From: Marivivens geojensis
Lineage (GTDB): Bacteria > Pseudomonadota > Alphaproteobacteria > Rhodobacterales > Rhodobacteraceae
DNA length: 64,000 nt
Direction: 5' to 3'
NCBI RefSeq assembly: GCF_023540835.1
Contig: NZ_JALKCU010000001.1
Span: 558,001-622,000, forward strand
How positions within the stretch are numbered: the stretch's first letter is position 1; the number at the start of each line of letters is the position of its first letter. The notes under the pieces were generated by a model. That model saw nothing but the letters and a program-made list of their open reading frames with translations. It searched no databases and had not been told where the DNA came from. The position numbers and the translations under genes were made by a program. Shown piece after piece: positions 44,302-52,921 of this stretch.

Positions 44302-47300
44302 ATGTCGCGCACGCTTCTAGATCGAGGGGCAGGCGGGATTTTGTCCTATTTCACACGCCACCGCACTGCCGCGAATTTGTTGATGGTCATTATGGTCATC
44401 GCGGGACTTGTCGCGTTTCCAAAGATGCGGGCCCAGTTCTTTCCGGATGTCGTCTCGGAAACCATCCGCGTCAGTGTGGCGTGGGATGGGGCAGGCGCCG
44501 AAGATGTTGATCGGGCCGTGGTTCAGGTTCTCGAACCCGTTCTCCTCGGTGTTGAAGGCGTTACGTCGAGCGAAAGCCGGTCCTCTGAAGGATCTGCACG
44601 GATCGATCTGGAGTTTGAGACTGATTACGACCTCGATCAGGCTGAGAAAGATATTGATGCCGCGTTGAGCGCGATTAGCTCTCTGCCTGAAGAGGCCGAT
44701 GACCCTGTCATCCGCCGCGCAGGCTGGTCGGATGGTGTGAGCGATGTGATCATCACTGGGCCTGTTGGCGTCGACCAACTTTCACGCTTTGCGGATGAGA
44801 TGGTGGCACGTCTCTTTGCTGCAGGTGTGACACGAACCACGATCCGAGGAGTCGCGGCGCCTGAGACATTGATCGAAGTGACATCGCTGTCTTTGATCCA
44901 GCACGATGTGACGATCAGTGAAATAGCTGCTGCGATTGCGGCTGAGGTCAATGCCGATCCGGTGGGCGATATCGGCGGTGCATCGCGCGTTCGGGCAGGC
45001 ACCGAAAAACGCAGTGCAGATGCCCTATCGGCCATCGTTCTGCGCACGAATGACGACAATTCAGAACTCACCATCGGCGATGTTGCGACGATCACGGTCG
45101 AAGGCCCAGATCGCGACCGCGCCTATTTCGTTGGTGAAAATCCTGCGGTTCAAATCGCGGTCGTGCGGTCGGCATCTGGCGACGCCATCGGCCTGCAGCG
45201 CTCTGTCGAAGAAGTCGCTGCTGAGATGCGGTCAACCTTGCCCGAAGGCGTGAGCGTCGATCTAATCAACACCCGTGCTGAAATGATAACGGGCCGCTTG
45301 AATATCCTGATGGAGAACGGTGCGCAGGGCTTGGCTTTAGTGCTTCTGCTGTTGTTTTTATTCCTGAATGCACGCACGGCGGTTTGGGTGGCGATGGGCA
45401 TCCCCGTCTCAATGCTCGCCGCGATTTCGCTGATGTATATGTCTGGCATCACGATCAATATGATTTCGCTCTTTGCGCTGATCATCACCTTGGGCATCGT
45501 GGTTGATGACGCAATTGTTGTGGGCGAACACGCAGATTTTCGGGCCCGACGGTTGGGCGAAACGGGGGCGGTGGCCGCAGAGAACGCGGCGCGTCGTATG
45601 TTCAGTCCGGTGTTCTCGGCCACCATTACAACGAACATCGCGTTCTTCGGGCTCTTAGTGATTGGCGGCCGTTTTGGGAACATGATTGCGGACATCCCGT
45701 TTACCGTGATCGTTGTGCTCACGGCGAGTTTGGTTGAATGCTTTGTGATCCTGCCGAACCACTTGTCTCATTCGGTCGGCACAGCGTTAAAGCAGCATTG
45801 GTATGACGCCCCATCACGGGTCGTGAACCGTGGCTTTGGCTGGGTGCGAGATCGGGTTTTCCGCCCGTTGATGTCTCTGATCGTTAAGGCACGATACGCA
45901 GTGTTGGCGGGTGCATTGGTGATCCTCGCTGGCCAAGTATCGCTTTTTATCCGCGGGGATGTTCAGTGGCGCTTCTTTTCGTCGCCAGAGCAAGGTCAGG
46001 TCAGTGGAAATATCGCCATGCTGCCTGCCGCAACGCGCCAAGATACTCTGGCGATGCTCGATGAGTTGGAGCGTGCGACCAATGTCGTGGCTGCGCGTTA
46101 TGAGGCCGAGGATGGCGTCAATCCGGTGAACTATGTTGTGACGCAGATTGGCGGTAATTCGGGCCGTGGATTGTCTGGTGCAGATACCAAAGAGAGCTAT
46201 CAGCTCGGTGCGATTACGATTGAGCTAATCGATGCCGACCTTCGGTCAATATCCTCGAGTGCATTTGTATCGGCTGTTCAGCAAGAAGTCGTTCAAACGC
46301 CGATGACCGAAACGCTCTCGTTCCGGTCGTGGGGTGCAGGGCCTGGGGGTAACTCGCTTGAGGTGCAGATTTATGGCGCGGATGCAGATATGCTAAAGGC
46401 GGCAGCTGAAGCTTTAAAAACTGAGCTTGCGCGTTTCCCAGAGATATCAGGGCTCGAAGACTCGCTGTCCTACGATAAGGAAGAGTTGATCCTTGAATTG
46501 ACGCCGCAGGGTCAGGCACTGGGCTTTACGATTGATACGCTCGGGACCGAACTGCGCCGCCGGCTTGCGGGGGTTGAGGCAGCGACTTATCCAGACGGCA
46601 CCCGAAGCGCATCGATCCGCGTTGAAATCCCCGAAGAAGAACTCACTGCGGACTTCCTCGATCGTATGTTGCTGCGGTCGACTGCTGGGGTCTATGTGCC
46701 GCTGGCTGACATTGTGACGGTCGAACGGGAAACTGGGTTTAGCACCGTGCGGCGTGAAAACGGCATCATGCTCATTTCTGTGACGGGTGATCTGGATGAC
46801 GAAGACGCGGATCGCGCTGCTGAGGTCAAACTTTCGATCAACGAAGATATCCTTCCGGATTTAGAGAGCCGCTACGGCGTGTCGACAGATCTGGGTGGAT
46901 TGAGCGAACAGGAAAACGCGTTTCTGGACGATGCAAAGGCGGGCTTGGCCTTTATCCTTGTCGGAATTTACCTGACGCTTGCGTGGATTTTCGCGAGCTG
47001 GACACGCCCGCTCGTTGTGATGTCGATTATTCCCTTTGCTTTGGTGGGCACGATTTACGGCCACAATGCATGGGGCATCCCGATGAGCATGTTCACCGTA
47101 GTGGGGCTTTTGGGAATGGTCGGTATCGTGATCAACGACTCGATTGTTCTGGTCACGACCATCGACGACTACGCCAAAGAACGCGGTTTGATCCCTGCGA
47201 TTATTGACGGGACGGCTGACCGTTTGCGAGCTGTAATGCTGACGACAGCGACGACGGTTTTGGGCCTATTGCCGCTCCTGTACGAAGGCTCCAGTCAGGC

Positions 47301-47670
47301 AGAGTTCTTAAAGCCGACGGTTGTGACGCTGGTCTATGGCCTGTCCTTTGGCATGGTGATGGTATTGGTCGTTGTGCCGTCGCTGATTGCCGTTCAGGCC
47401 GATATCGGAGGGCTGTTCACTGCGGCACGTCGGGGCGCAGTTGCGCGAGCAAACTCTATTCGTGTGCCCGTCGGTGTCGCCCTCGTTGCAATGGTCGCGG
47501 CCTTTGGCGTGGTTGTGCTGCCCCTGATCGTGTCTGGCGCACCATTGATTGCTGCGTTGCCTGCAAGTCTGGGCGCTGCTTTTGCGGTTTATGCAGGTGT
47601 CTTGGCTGTTGGAACGCTCGCCATTTATGCGGTGTCGGGGATTATGATCGGGCGTGCACGGCGGGCTTAA
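44302..47670 (+). CDS. RND family efflux permease with two extra C-terminal membrane segments
   Basis: A 1122-residue proton-driven pump of the AcrB/HAE family. Recognisable: N-terminal helix FTRHRTAANLLMVIMVIAG, the transmembrane-4 aspartates in IITLGIVVDDAIVVGEH, and the late segment VVGLLGMVGIVINDSIVLV. The usual 12-helix core ends near residue 1035 (LVVVPSLIAVQADIG). Two more hydrophobic stretches follow (about 1061-1083 and 1088-1113), giving perhaps 14 helices. It pairs with the adaptor 3 bases upstream. Substrate unknown. The stop overlaps the convergent gene by four bases. Confidence 0.93.
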   Translation: MSRTLLDRGAGGILSYFTRHRTAANLLMVIMVIAGLVAFPKMRAQFFPDVVSETIRVSVAWDGAGAEDVDRAVVQVLEPVLLGVEGVTSSESRSSEGSARIDLEFETDYDLDQAEKDIDAALSAISSLPEEADDPVIRRAGWSDGVSDVIITGPVGVDQLSRFADEMVARLFAAGVTRTTIRGVAAPETLIEVTSLSLIQHDVTISEIAAAIAAEVNADPVGDIGGASRVRAGTEKRSADALSAIVLRTNDDNSELTIGDVATITVEGPDRDRAYFVGENPAVQIAVVRSASGDAIGLQRSVEEVAAEMRSTLPEGVSVDLINTRAEMITGRLNILMENGAQGLALVLLLLFLFLNARTAVWVAMGIPVSMLAAISLMYMSGITINMISLFALIITLGIVVDDAIVVGEHADFRARRLGETGAVAAENAARRMFSPVFSATITTNIAFFGLLVIGGRFGNMIADIPFTVIVVLTASLVECFVILPNHLSHSVGTALKQHWYDAPSRVVNRGFGWVRDRVFRPLMSLIVKARYAVLAGALVILAGQVSLFIRGDVQWRFFSSPEQGQVSGNIAMLPAATRQDTLAMLDELERATNVVAARYEAEDGVNPVNYVVTQIGGNSGRGLSGADTKESYQLGAITIELIDADLRSISSSAFVSAVQQEVVQTPMTETLSFRSWGAGPGGNSLEVQIYGADADMLKAAAEALKTELARFPEISGLEDSLSYDKEELILELTPQGQALGFTIDTLGTELRRRLAGVEAATYPDGTRSASIRVEIPEEELTADFLDRMLLRSTAGVYVPLADIVTVERETGFSTVRRENGIMLISVTGDLDDEDADRAAEVKLSINEDILPDLESRYGVSTDLGGLSEQENAFLDDAKAGLAFILVGIYLTLAWIFASWTRPLVVMSIIPFALVGTIYGHNAWGIPMSMFTVVGLLGMVGIVINDSIVLVTTIDDYAKERGLIPAIIDGTADRLRAVMLTTATTVLGLLPLLYEGSSQAEFLKPTVVTLVYGLSFGMVMVLVVVPSLIAVQADIGGLFTAARRGAVARANSIRVPVGVALVAMVAAFGVVVLPLIVSGAPLIAALPASLGAAFAVYAGVLAVGTLAIYAVSGIMIGRARRA

Positions 47671-48446
47671 CCCGTACAGCCCCGAATATCGACCGCACGA
47701 CCTGCGCCCAATACGGTTAGCCGAATTTGGGATCGGTCGAGCATGTATCCTTGGACCATCGGCACCACATCCACGGTCGCTGTTAGGACACCGCCATCGC
47801 GGGTGCTGTGGGATTCCGAGACCCACGCGCCCGGTGCTTCAACTACGACGAACTCGTTATCATCGAAAGTGGGCATTTCAATTGAAGCCGTCAGGCGGAG
47901 GCCGTCACGAATTGGTACTGCTGAGCATTGAACCTTTGAAACGTTCGCGCGATCTGCCGTCATGGGTTGGTCGATGAGAGCACCCGCAATGGCGGCGTTT
48001 GGTCCGCCCTTATCGGCTAATAGAGCGTCAAAGTTCAGGGACACAGGCACGCAGATGTCATTGCAGACACCCATATCAACCTCGCCGCTGAGGTACATGG
48101 TATCTCCATCTCCCGTGAGTTCGATGGGGATCACCACGGTTCCGTGATATCCGATTGTCACCGCGCCGTTCGTATCGAAAAGTTCGGGTGTGGGCCAATG
48201 GAAGGCAGCGCCGGATATATTTTCTGAGCCGGTCCATTCGAACTGCGGTGGGATGCCTGCGTCACCCGGTGCCCGCCAGTAGGTTTTCCAACCGTCGGCT
48301 AATGTGATCTTCAGCCCGATCATCCGCGTTCCGGATGGCGTCTGCCAACCGGGGATAATATCAATGGTGGCCACGCCCTGCGGCGCCTCGGCCAAGGCAG
48401 GGGAGGTAATTCCGAATAATGCGATGATGGCTGCTGCGACTCTCAT
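47667..48446 (-). CDS. DsbD N-terminal (thiol reductase partner) domain protein
   Basis: A 259-residue exported protein: signal peptide MRVAAAIIALFGITSPALA, then the periplasmic DsbD alpha-type immunoglobulin-like domain (TLADGWKTYWRAPGDAGIPPQFEW, GVCNDICVPVS). C128 and C132 form the likely redox pair. Stand-alone DsbD-alpha/ScsB-like proteins receive electrons from an inner-membrane reductase and pass them to periplasmic disulfides. Which reductase serves it is unknown. It overlaps the RND pump tail to tail and diverges from algH. Confidence 0.87.
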   Translation of the reverse strand: MRVAAAIIALFGITSPALAEAPQGVATIDIIPGWQTPSGTRMIGLKITLADGWKTYWRAPGDAGIPPQFEWTGSENISGAAFHWPTPELFDTNGAVTIGYHGTVVIPIELTGDGDTMYLSGEVDMGVCNDICVPVSLNFDALLADKGGPNAAIAGALIDQPMTADRANVSKVQCSAVPIRDGLRLTASIEMPTFDDNEFVVVEAPGAWVSESHSTRDGGVLTATVDVVPMVQGYMLDRSQIRLTVLGAGRAVDIRGCTG

Positions 48447-48549
48447 TGAGCCTAAATTACGGACAATGTGTGTAATGGGAAGTCACGATCAGGCGAGTCC
48501 TTGTAGCAGAGGGCTTGAACCTACCTAATTCGCGACCCATCATTCCCTT

Positions 48550-49119
48550 ATGGATTTTGCATCTACCAATTTGTCGGGAAAGCTCCTGATTGCGATGCCC
48601 GACATGGGCGATCCGCGTTTCGAACACGCGGTAATCTATATGTGTGCGCATTCTGATGAGGGGGCGATGGGCCTGATCGTTAATAAACCTGCGCCAGACA
48701 TTCGGTTCCGTGATCTGCTGTCGCAGCTCGAAATTCCGACGGGCGATAGTGTGCGCGACATTCGCGTCCATTTTGGCGGTCCTGTAGAACACGGTCGTGG
48801 GTTTGTCCTTCATTCGTCGGACTACGCGTCAGAAACGGGCACGCTTGAGGTGGATGGCCATACGTCGATGACGGCGACGACAGATGTTCTGCGCGATTTG
48901 GCGAGCGGTGGTGGCCCGTCGATGTCACTGCTGGCTTTGGGTTATGCGGGCTGGGGGCCAGGGCAGTTGGAAGCAGAAATTGCCCACAACGGTTGGCTTA
49001 CATGCGATCCCAAGGACGACATTTTGTTCGGTCGCGCCCACGAACTGAAATGGACTGCCGCGCTCAAACAATTGGGGATCGATCCGATCACGCTTTCGTC
49101 GATCGCTGGGCACGCTTGA
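48550..49119 (+). CDS. algH: YqgE/AlgH family protein (DUF179)
   Basis: A 189-residue protein with the family features [40 protein letters not shown], where I highlight MPDMGDPRF and [10 protein letters not shown], plus [16 protein letters not shown] and [14 protein letters not shown]. AlgH influences alginate and other processes in Pseudomonas, but its biochemical role is not settled. It abuts tlpA tail to tail (stop codons adjacent at 49117-49122). Confidence 0.93.
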   Translation: MDFASTNLSGKLLIAMPDMGDPRFEHAVIYMCAHSDEGAMGLIVNKPAPDIRFRDLLSQLEIPTGDSVRDIRVHFGGPVEHGRGFVLHSSDYASETGTLEVDGHTSMTATTDVLRDLASGGGPSMSLLALGYAGWGPGQLEAEIAHNGWLTCDPKDDILFGRAHELKWTAALKQLGIDPITLSSIAGHA

Positions 49120-49650
49120 TTACTGCGCAATCACGCCTTTGATCAGCTCTACCGCCTCAGTACTGTGCCAATCCGCGCCACCCGTAAGACGCGCGATTTC
49201 CTGACCGTCCCGATTGATCAGAACCGTCACAGGCAGTCCTGCGACCATCATGGAGCGTGCAAACCGCATGTTGGCGTCGTTGTGTTTTGGCAGGTTCGTG
49301 ACCCCGATCTCTTCAAAGAATCGGTCGATGGCGGGCGCGGGATTGCGGCCCGTCGCTATAGTGAGGACCTCGAACGTTTCGCCGCCCAGTTCGTCTTGGA
49401 GGGCTGACAACGCTGGCATCTCTTCGCGGCAAGGAATGCACCATGTGGCCCAGAAGTTCACGAGCAGTACCTTTCCACGATAAGGCTCCAATGTTGTTTC
49501 CGCGCCGTCTTCGGTCACAAAACTCGCATCTGAGCTTTGCATTGGGCTATCGTGCCAGATCAATTTGTCCGAAACGCTGTCTTCGGCGAGGGCTGCATTT
49601 GCAACGCAGGCAAACGCCGTATAAAGCAACGCTGACACAAGTTTCCGCAT
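49120..49650 (-). CDS. tlpA: TlpA-family thiol:disulfide oxidoreductase
   Basis: A 176-residue exported thioredoxin. N-terminal hydrophobic segment ([19 protein letters not shown]), then the thioredoxin fold with active site WATWCIPC (C71 and C74) and the cis-proline in VAGLPVTV. It likely keeps periplasmic thiols reduced, for example for cytochrome or oxidase assembly. ATG 49650 is chosen because TTGGAGG sits just upstream; the frame extends to 49797 but that overlaps argH. It diverges from argH with 12 bases between starts. Confidence 0.93.
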   Translation of the reverse strand: MRKLVSALLYTAFACVANAALAEDSVSDKLIWHDSPMQSSDASFVTEDGAETTLEPYRGKVLLVNFWATWCIPCREEMPALSALQDELGGETFEVLTIATGRNPAPAIDRFFEEIGVTNLPKHNDANMRFARSMMVAGLPVTVLINRDGQEIARLTGGADWHSTEAVELIKGVIAQ

Positions 49651-49662
49651 GGGGCCTCCAAT

Positions 49663-51051
49663 ATGACCAAGACTTCGAACGCGATGTGGGGCGGACGTTT
49701 TTCCGCCGGACCGGACGCCATCATGGAGGCAATTAACGCCTCGATCGATTTTGACAAGCGCCTCGCCCAGCAGGATATCGAAGGATCCCGCGCCCACGCT
49801 GCGATGCTCGCCGCGACTGGTATCATTACCGATAAAGATGCAGAGGCCATTCGTGAAGGGCTACTCACCGTTTTGTCAGAGATCGAAAGCGGAAACTTCG
49901 CATTTTCAAAATCGCTCGAAGATATTCACATGAACGTCGAAGCGCGTCTGAAAGAAATCGTAGGTGAGCCTGCAGGCCGTCTGCACACGGCCCGCAGCCG
50001 TAACGATCAGGTTGCCGTCGATTTCCGCCTTTGGGTCCGTGACCAATGCGATGCGGTTGATGGTGCGATTGATGCGTTGATGAAAGCCTTGCTCGGTCAG
50101 GCCGAAGCTGGCGCTGATTGGGTCATGCCGGGCTTTACCCACCTTCAGGTCGCGCAGCCTGTGACATGGGGCCATCATATGCTGGCCTATGTTGAAATGC
50201 TGAACCGTGACCGTTCGCGTTTCGCTGATGCGCGCAAGCGGATGAATGAAAGCCCGTTGGGTGCGGCGGCTCTTGCAGGCACAGGTTTCCCTATTGATCG
50301 CCATATGACGGCAGAGGCACTGCGCTTTGACCGTCCGACGGCAAACAGCCTCGATTCGACATCGGATCGTGACTTTGCGCTCGAATTCCTCGCTGCGGCG
50401 TCGATCTGTGCGATGCACCTTTCCCGTTTCGCCGAAGAACTGGTGATCTGGTCCTCGGCCCAGTTCCGCTTTGTGTCGATGTCCGATCAATGGTCGACGG
50501 GTTCGTCGATCATGCCGCAGAAGAAGAACCCAGATGCAGCAGAGTTGATCCGTGCAAAAATTGGCCGAATCTTTGGTGCGAACGTTGCGCTAATGACCGT
50601 GATGAAGGGCTTGCCGCTGACCTATTCAAAGGACATGCAAGAAGATAAAGAGCAAGTCTTTGACGCGGCGGATAACCTCATGCTGGCGATTGCTGCGATG
50701 ACGGGCATGGTCGAAACCATGACTCCAATGAAAGACAATCTGCGCGCGGCTGCGGCGAGTGGTTTCTCGACTGCAACAGATTTGGCGGACTGGTTGGTGC
50801 GTGAGCTGAACCTTCCATTCCGTGATGCGCACCACGTGACCGGTGCTCTGGTCGCGATGGCTGAGAAAAAAGGATGTGATCTCCCTGATCTTAGCCTTGC
50901 CGACATGCAGTGCGTGCATCAGGGTATTACAGATGGCGTCTTTGGTGTGCTGACCGTTGAAGCATCGGTCATGTCACGTCAAAGCTATGGCGGCACCTCG
51001 CCGGTGCGTGTGCGCGAACAAATTGCGCGTTGGAAAGAGGCTCTTTCGTGA
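49663..51051 (+). CDS. argH: Argininosuccinate lyase
   Basis: A 462-residue fumarase-superfamily enzyme that splits argininosuccinate to arginine and fumarate. The signature [19 protein letters not shown] (I quote [12 protein letters not shown]) is present, as are [10 protein letters not shown] and [16 protein letters not shown] segments. Normal length. Its start lies 12 bases from the divergent tlpA start. The stop overlaps the GTG of a small lipoprotein gene, and lysA follows further on: the gene order tlpA < > argH - small genes - lysA is common in alphaproteobacteria. Confidence 0.97.
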   Translation: MTKTSNAMWGGRFSAGPDAIMEAINASIDFDKRLAQQDIEGSRAHAAMLAATGIITDKDAEAIREGLLTVLSEIESGNFAFSKSLEDIHMNVEARLKEIVGEPAGRLHTARSRNDQVAVDFRLWVRDQCDAVDGAIDALMKALLGQAEAGADWVMPGFTHLQVAQPVTWGHHMLAYVEMLNRDRSRFADARKRMNESPLGAAALAGTGFPIDRHMTAEALRFDRPTANSLDSTSDRDFALEFLAAASICAMHLSRFAEELVIWSSAQFRFVSMSDQWSTGSSIMPQKKNPDAAELIRAKIGRIFGANVALMTVMKGLPLTYSKDMQEDKEQVFDAADNLMLAIAAMTGMVETMTPMKDNLRAAAASGFSTATDLADWLVRELNLPFRDAHHVTGALVAMAEKKGCDLPDLSLADMQCVHQGITDGVFGVLTVEASVMSRQSYGGTSPVRVREQIARWKEALS

Positions 51052-51221
51052 AAAAAGCGGTCGTTTTGGCGGTTTTAGTTTTGTCGGGATGTGGCGCGGA
51101 TGGATTTCCTCTGCGGCCCATAGCGAACCTTGGGTTCAATGTGAACGAACAAGGTCAAGTTGTTCGGAATTGTCAGGTGGGCGGCGCGAATGAAACCGTC
51201 CAAATTAATGTGAACTGCTAA
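51048..51221 (+). CDS. Small lipoprotein between argH and DUF2834
   Basis: A 57-residue protein with GTG start overlapping the argH stop (GTGA). The signal peptide [14 protein letters not shown] has a clear lipobox (LSGC, about residue 14), leaving a mature chain of about 43 residues with [25 protein letters not shown]; two later cysteines may form a disulfide. Its stop TAA overlaps the next start (TAATG). Role unknown; I recall similar small lipoproteins after argH in related genomes. Confidence 0.8.
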   Translation: MKKAVVLAVLVLSGCGADGFPLRPIANLGFNVNEQGQVVRNCQVGGANETVQINVNC

Positions 51222-51538
51222 TGTCATTCCTCCGTCTTCTTTATCTCGCGCTGGCGATTTGGGGCACCATCAAACCGATGTCCCATTTCCTTGCCTATAT
51301 GGAAGAGACGGGTACCGGACTGAGTGGATTGATTGATGCGTGGTATGTCAATCAATCCACGGTCGGCCTCACATGGGACCTGACCATTGCCGCTATTGCA
51401 CTGACGGTCTGGATTATTGCAGAAACGGCTGTCCGCCGAAATTGGTCGGCCCTGATCGCCATTCCAGCGACATTCTGCATTGGGGTGAGCTGCGGTTTAC
51501 CTCTGTACCTTTTTCTGCGCACACGGCCCGCGCGGTAA
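51221..51538 (+). CDS. DUF2834 family membrane protein
   Basis: A 105-residue protein with three hydrophobic segments (LRLLYLALAIWGTIKPMSHFLAYM, WDLTIAAIALTVWIIAETA and ALIAIPATFCIGVSCGLPLYLFL). The layout and the FLAYMEETG and WDLTIAA features match DUF2834, a small membrane family of unknown function. It overlaps the lipoprotein gene by one base and probably belongs to the argH-lysA transcript. Confidence 0.85.
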   Translation: MSFLRLLYLALAIWGTIKPMSHFLAYMEETGTGLSGLIDAWYVNQSTVGLTWDLTIAAIALTVWIIAETAVRRNWSALIAIPATFCIGVSCGLPLYLFLRTRPAR

Positions 51539-51607
51539 ATTCGCAATAAGGGCTTGGGGTTTTGCGCGGATTTGGTATGACGCCCTGACCCGAGACCGGA
51601 GGCCGCA

Positions 51608-52873
51608 ATGGATCATTTCATTTATCGTGACGGTGTTTTGCACGCCGAAGACGTTCCCCTGACCGAAATTGCGGCGCAGGTTGGAACACCGTTTTACGTA
51701 TATTCTGCGGCAACACTGCTGCGTCACTTCCAAGTGTTCGATGAATCGCTTGCGTGGGGTGAGCACCTTGTTTGTTTCGCGATGAAGTCGTTGTCGAACG
51801 TCGCTGTCCTGAAAATGCTGGGGCAAGCGGGCGCCGGAATCGACGTGGTTTCTATTGGGGAATACCTCCGCGCCAAAGCTGCGGGCGTATCGGGTGATAA
51901 GATCGTTTTTTCCGGCGTTGCGAAAACGCGAGAGGAAATGATGATCGCGTTGGAAGGTGGTATTCGTCAGTTCAACGTCGAATCTGAGCCAGAGATGGAA
52001 GTCCTGTCCGAGGTCGCATTGTCATTGGGCAAGGTCGCGCCGATCACAGTGCGTGTGAACCCTGACGTGGATGCCAAAACCCACGCAAAAATTGCGACGG
52101 GTAAGAAGGAAAACAAATTCGGCATTCCGATTAGTCGTGCTCGCGAGGTGTACGCGCGTGCCGCTGAGCTTAAAGGTCTCGATATCGTTGGTATTGACGT
52201 GCACATCGGTAGCCAGCTGACCGATCTTGAGCCGTTCCGCCTTGCCTATCGCAAGGTTGCTGAGCTGACCGAAGTGTTGCGTGAAGATGGCCACAACATC
52301 CGCCGCCTCGACCTCGGTGGTGGCTTGGGTATTCCTTACACCCGCTCGAATGAGGCGCCCCCACTGCCTGTTGAGTTGGGGCAAGTGATCCGTGAGGAAG
52401 TTGGCCATTTGGGTTGTGAGGTCGAAATTGAACCCGGTCGTCTGATTGCGGGCAACGCAGGTCAGCTTGTGTCTGAAGTGATCTACGTGAAAGAAGGTGA
52501 GGACCGTAAGTTCCTTATCCTTGATGCTGCGATGAACGATCTCGTCCGTCCGTCGATGTATGATGCGCACCACGACATCGATCCTGTGATCGAGGCTGAG
52601 CCGGGTGTTGAGCCAGAAACCTATGACGTGGTCGGCGGTATCTGTGAGACAGGCGATACCTTTGCCAAAGGGCGGAACCTGCCACCGCTGAAGGCTGGCG
52701 ATCTAGTGTCTTTCCGTTCTGCTGGCGCTTATGGCGCTGTGATGGCGAGCGAATATAACTCGCGCCCCTTGGTGCCCGAAGTGCTCGTTCAGGGTGATAA
52801 ATTTGCGGTTATCCGCCGACGTCCCACCTATGAAGAAATGATTGCCCGCGATATCGTTCCCGAGTGGCTCTGA
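51608..52873 (+). CDS. lysA: Diaminopimelate decarboxylase
   Basis: A 421-residue PLP enzyme making lysine from meso-diaminopimelate. K60 in CFAMKSLSN is the PLP lysine; HIGSQ (in DVHIGSQLTDL), GGGLGIPY and EPGRLIAGNAG are the family motifs, and CETGDTFAKGR holds the second-subunit cysteine. Length and start are normal, with GGAGG before the ATG. DUF4175 follows on the same strand. Confidence 0.97.
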   Translation: MDHFIYRDGVLHAEDVPLTEIAAQVGTPFYVYSAATLLRHFQVFDESLAWGEHLVCFAMKSLSNVAVLKMLGQAGAGIDVVSIGEYLRAKAAGVSGDKIVFSGVAKTREEMMIALEGGIRQFNVESEPEMEVLSEVALSLGKVAPITVRVNPDVDAKTHAKIATGKKENKFGIPISRAREVYARAAELKGLDIVGIDVHIGSQLTDLEPFRLAYRKVAELTEVLREDGHNIRRLDLGGGLGIPYTRSNEAPPLPVELGQVIREEVGHLGCEVEIEPGRLIAGNAGQLVSEVIYVKEGEDRKFLILDAAMNDLVRPSMYDAHHDIDPVIEAEPGVEPETYDVVGGICETGDTFAKGRNLPPLKAGDLVSFRSAGAYGAVMASEYNSRPLVPEVLVQGDKFAVIRRRPTYEEMIARDIVPEWL

Positions 52874-52921
52874 GCACGTTAAGGTCAGGGCACGACGCAT
52901 AGGAGTGAACAGCTGGCCGAC

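Noticed and set aside
42847-47670. RND efflux operon as a recently acquired island
   Set aside because: Base composition and codon use look like those of the neighbours, there are no flanking repeats, and moaB and the DsbD-domain gene are packed closely on either side.
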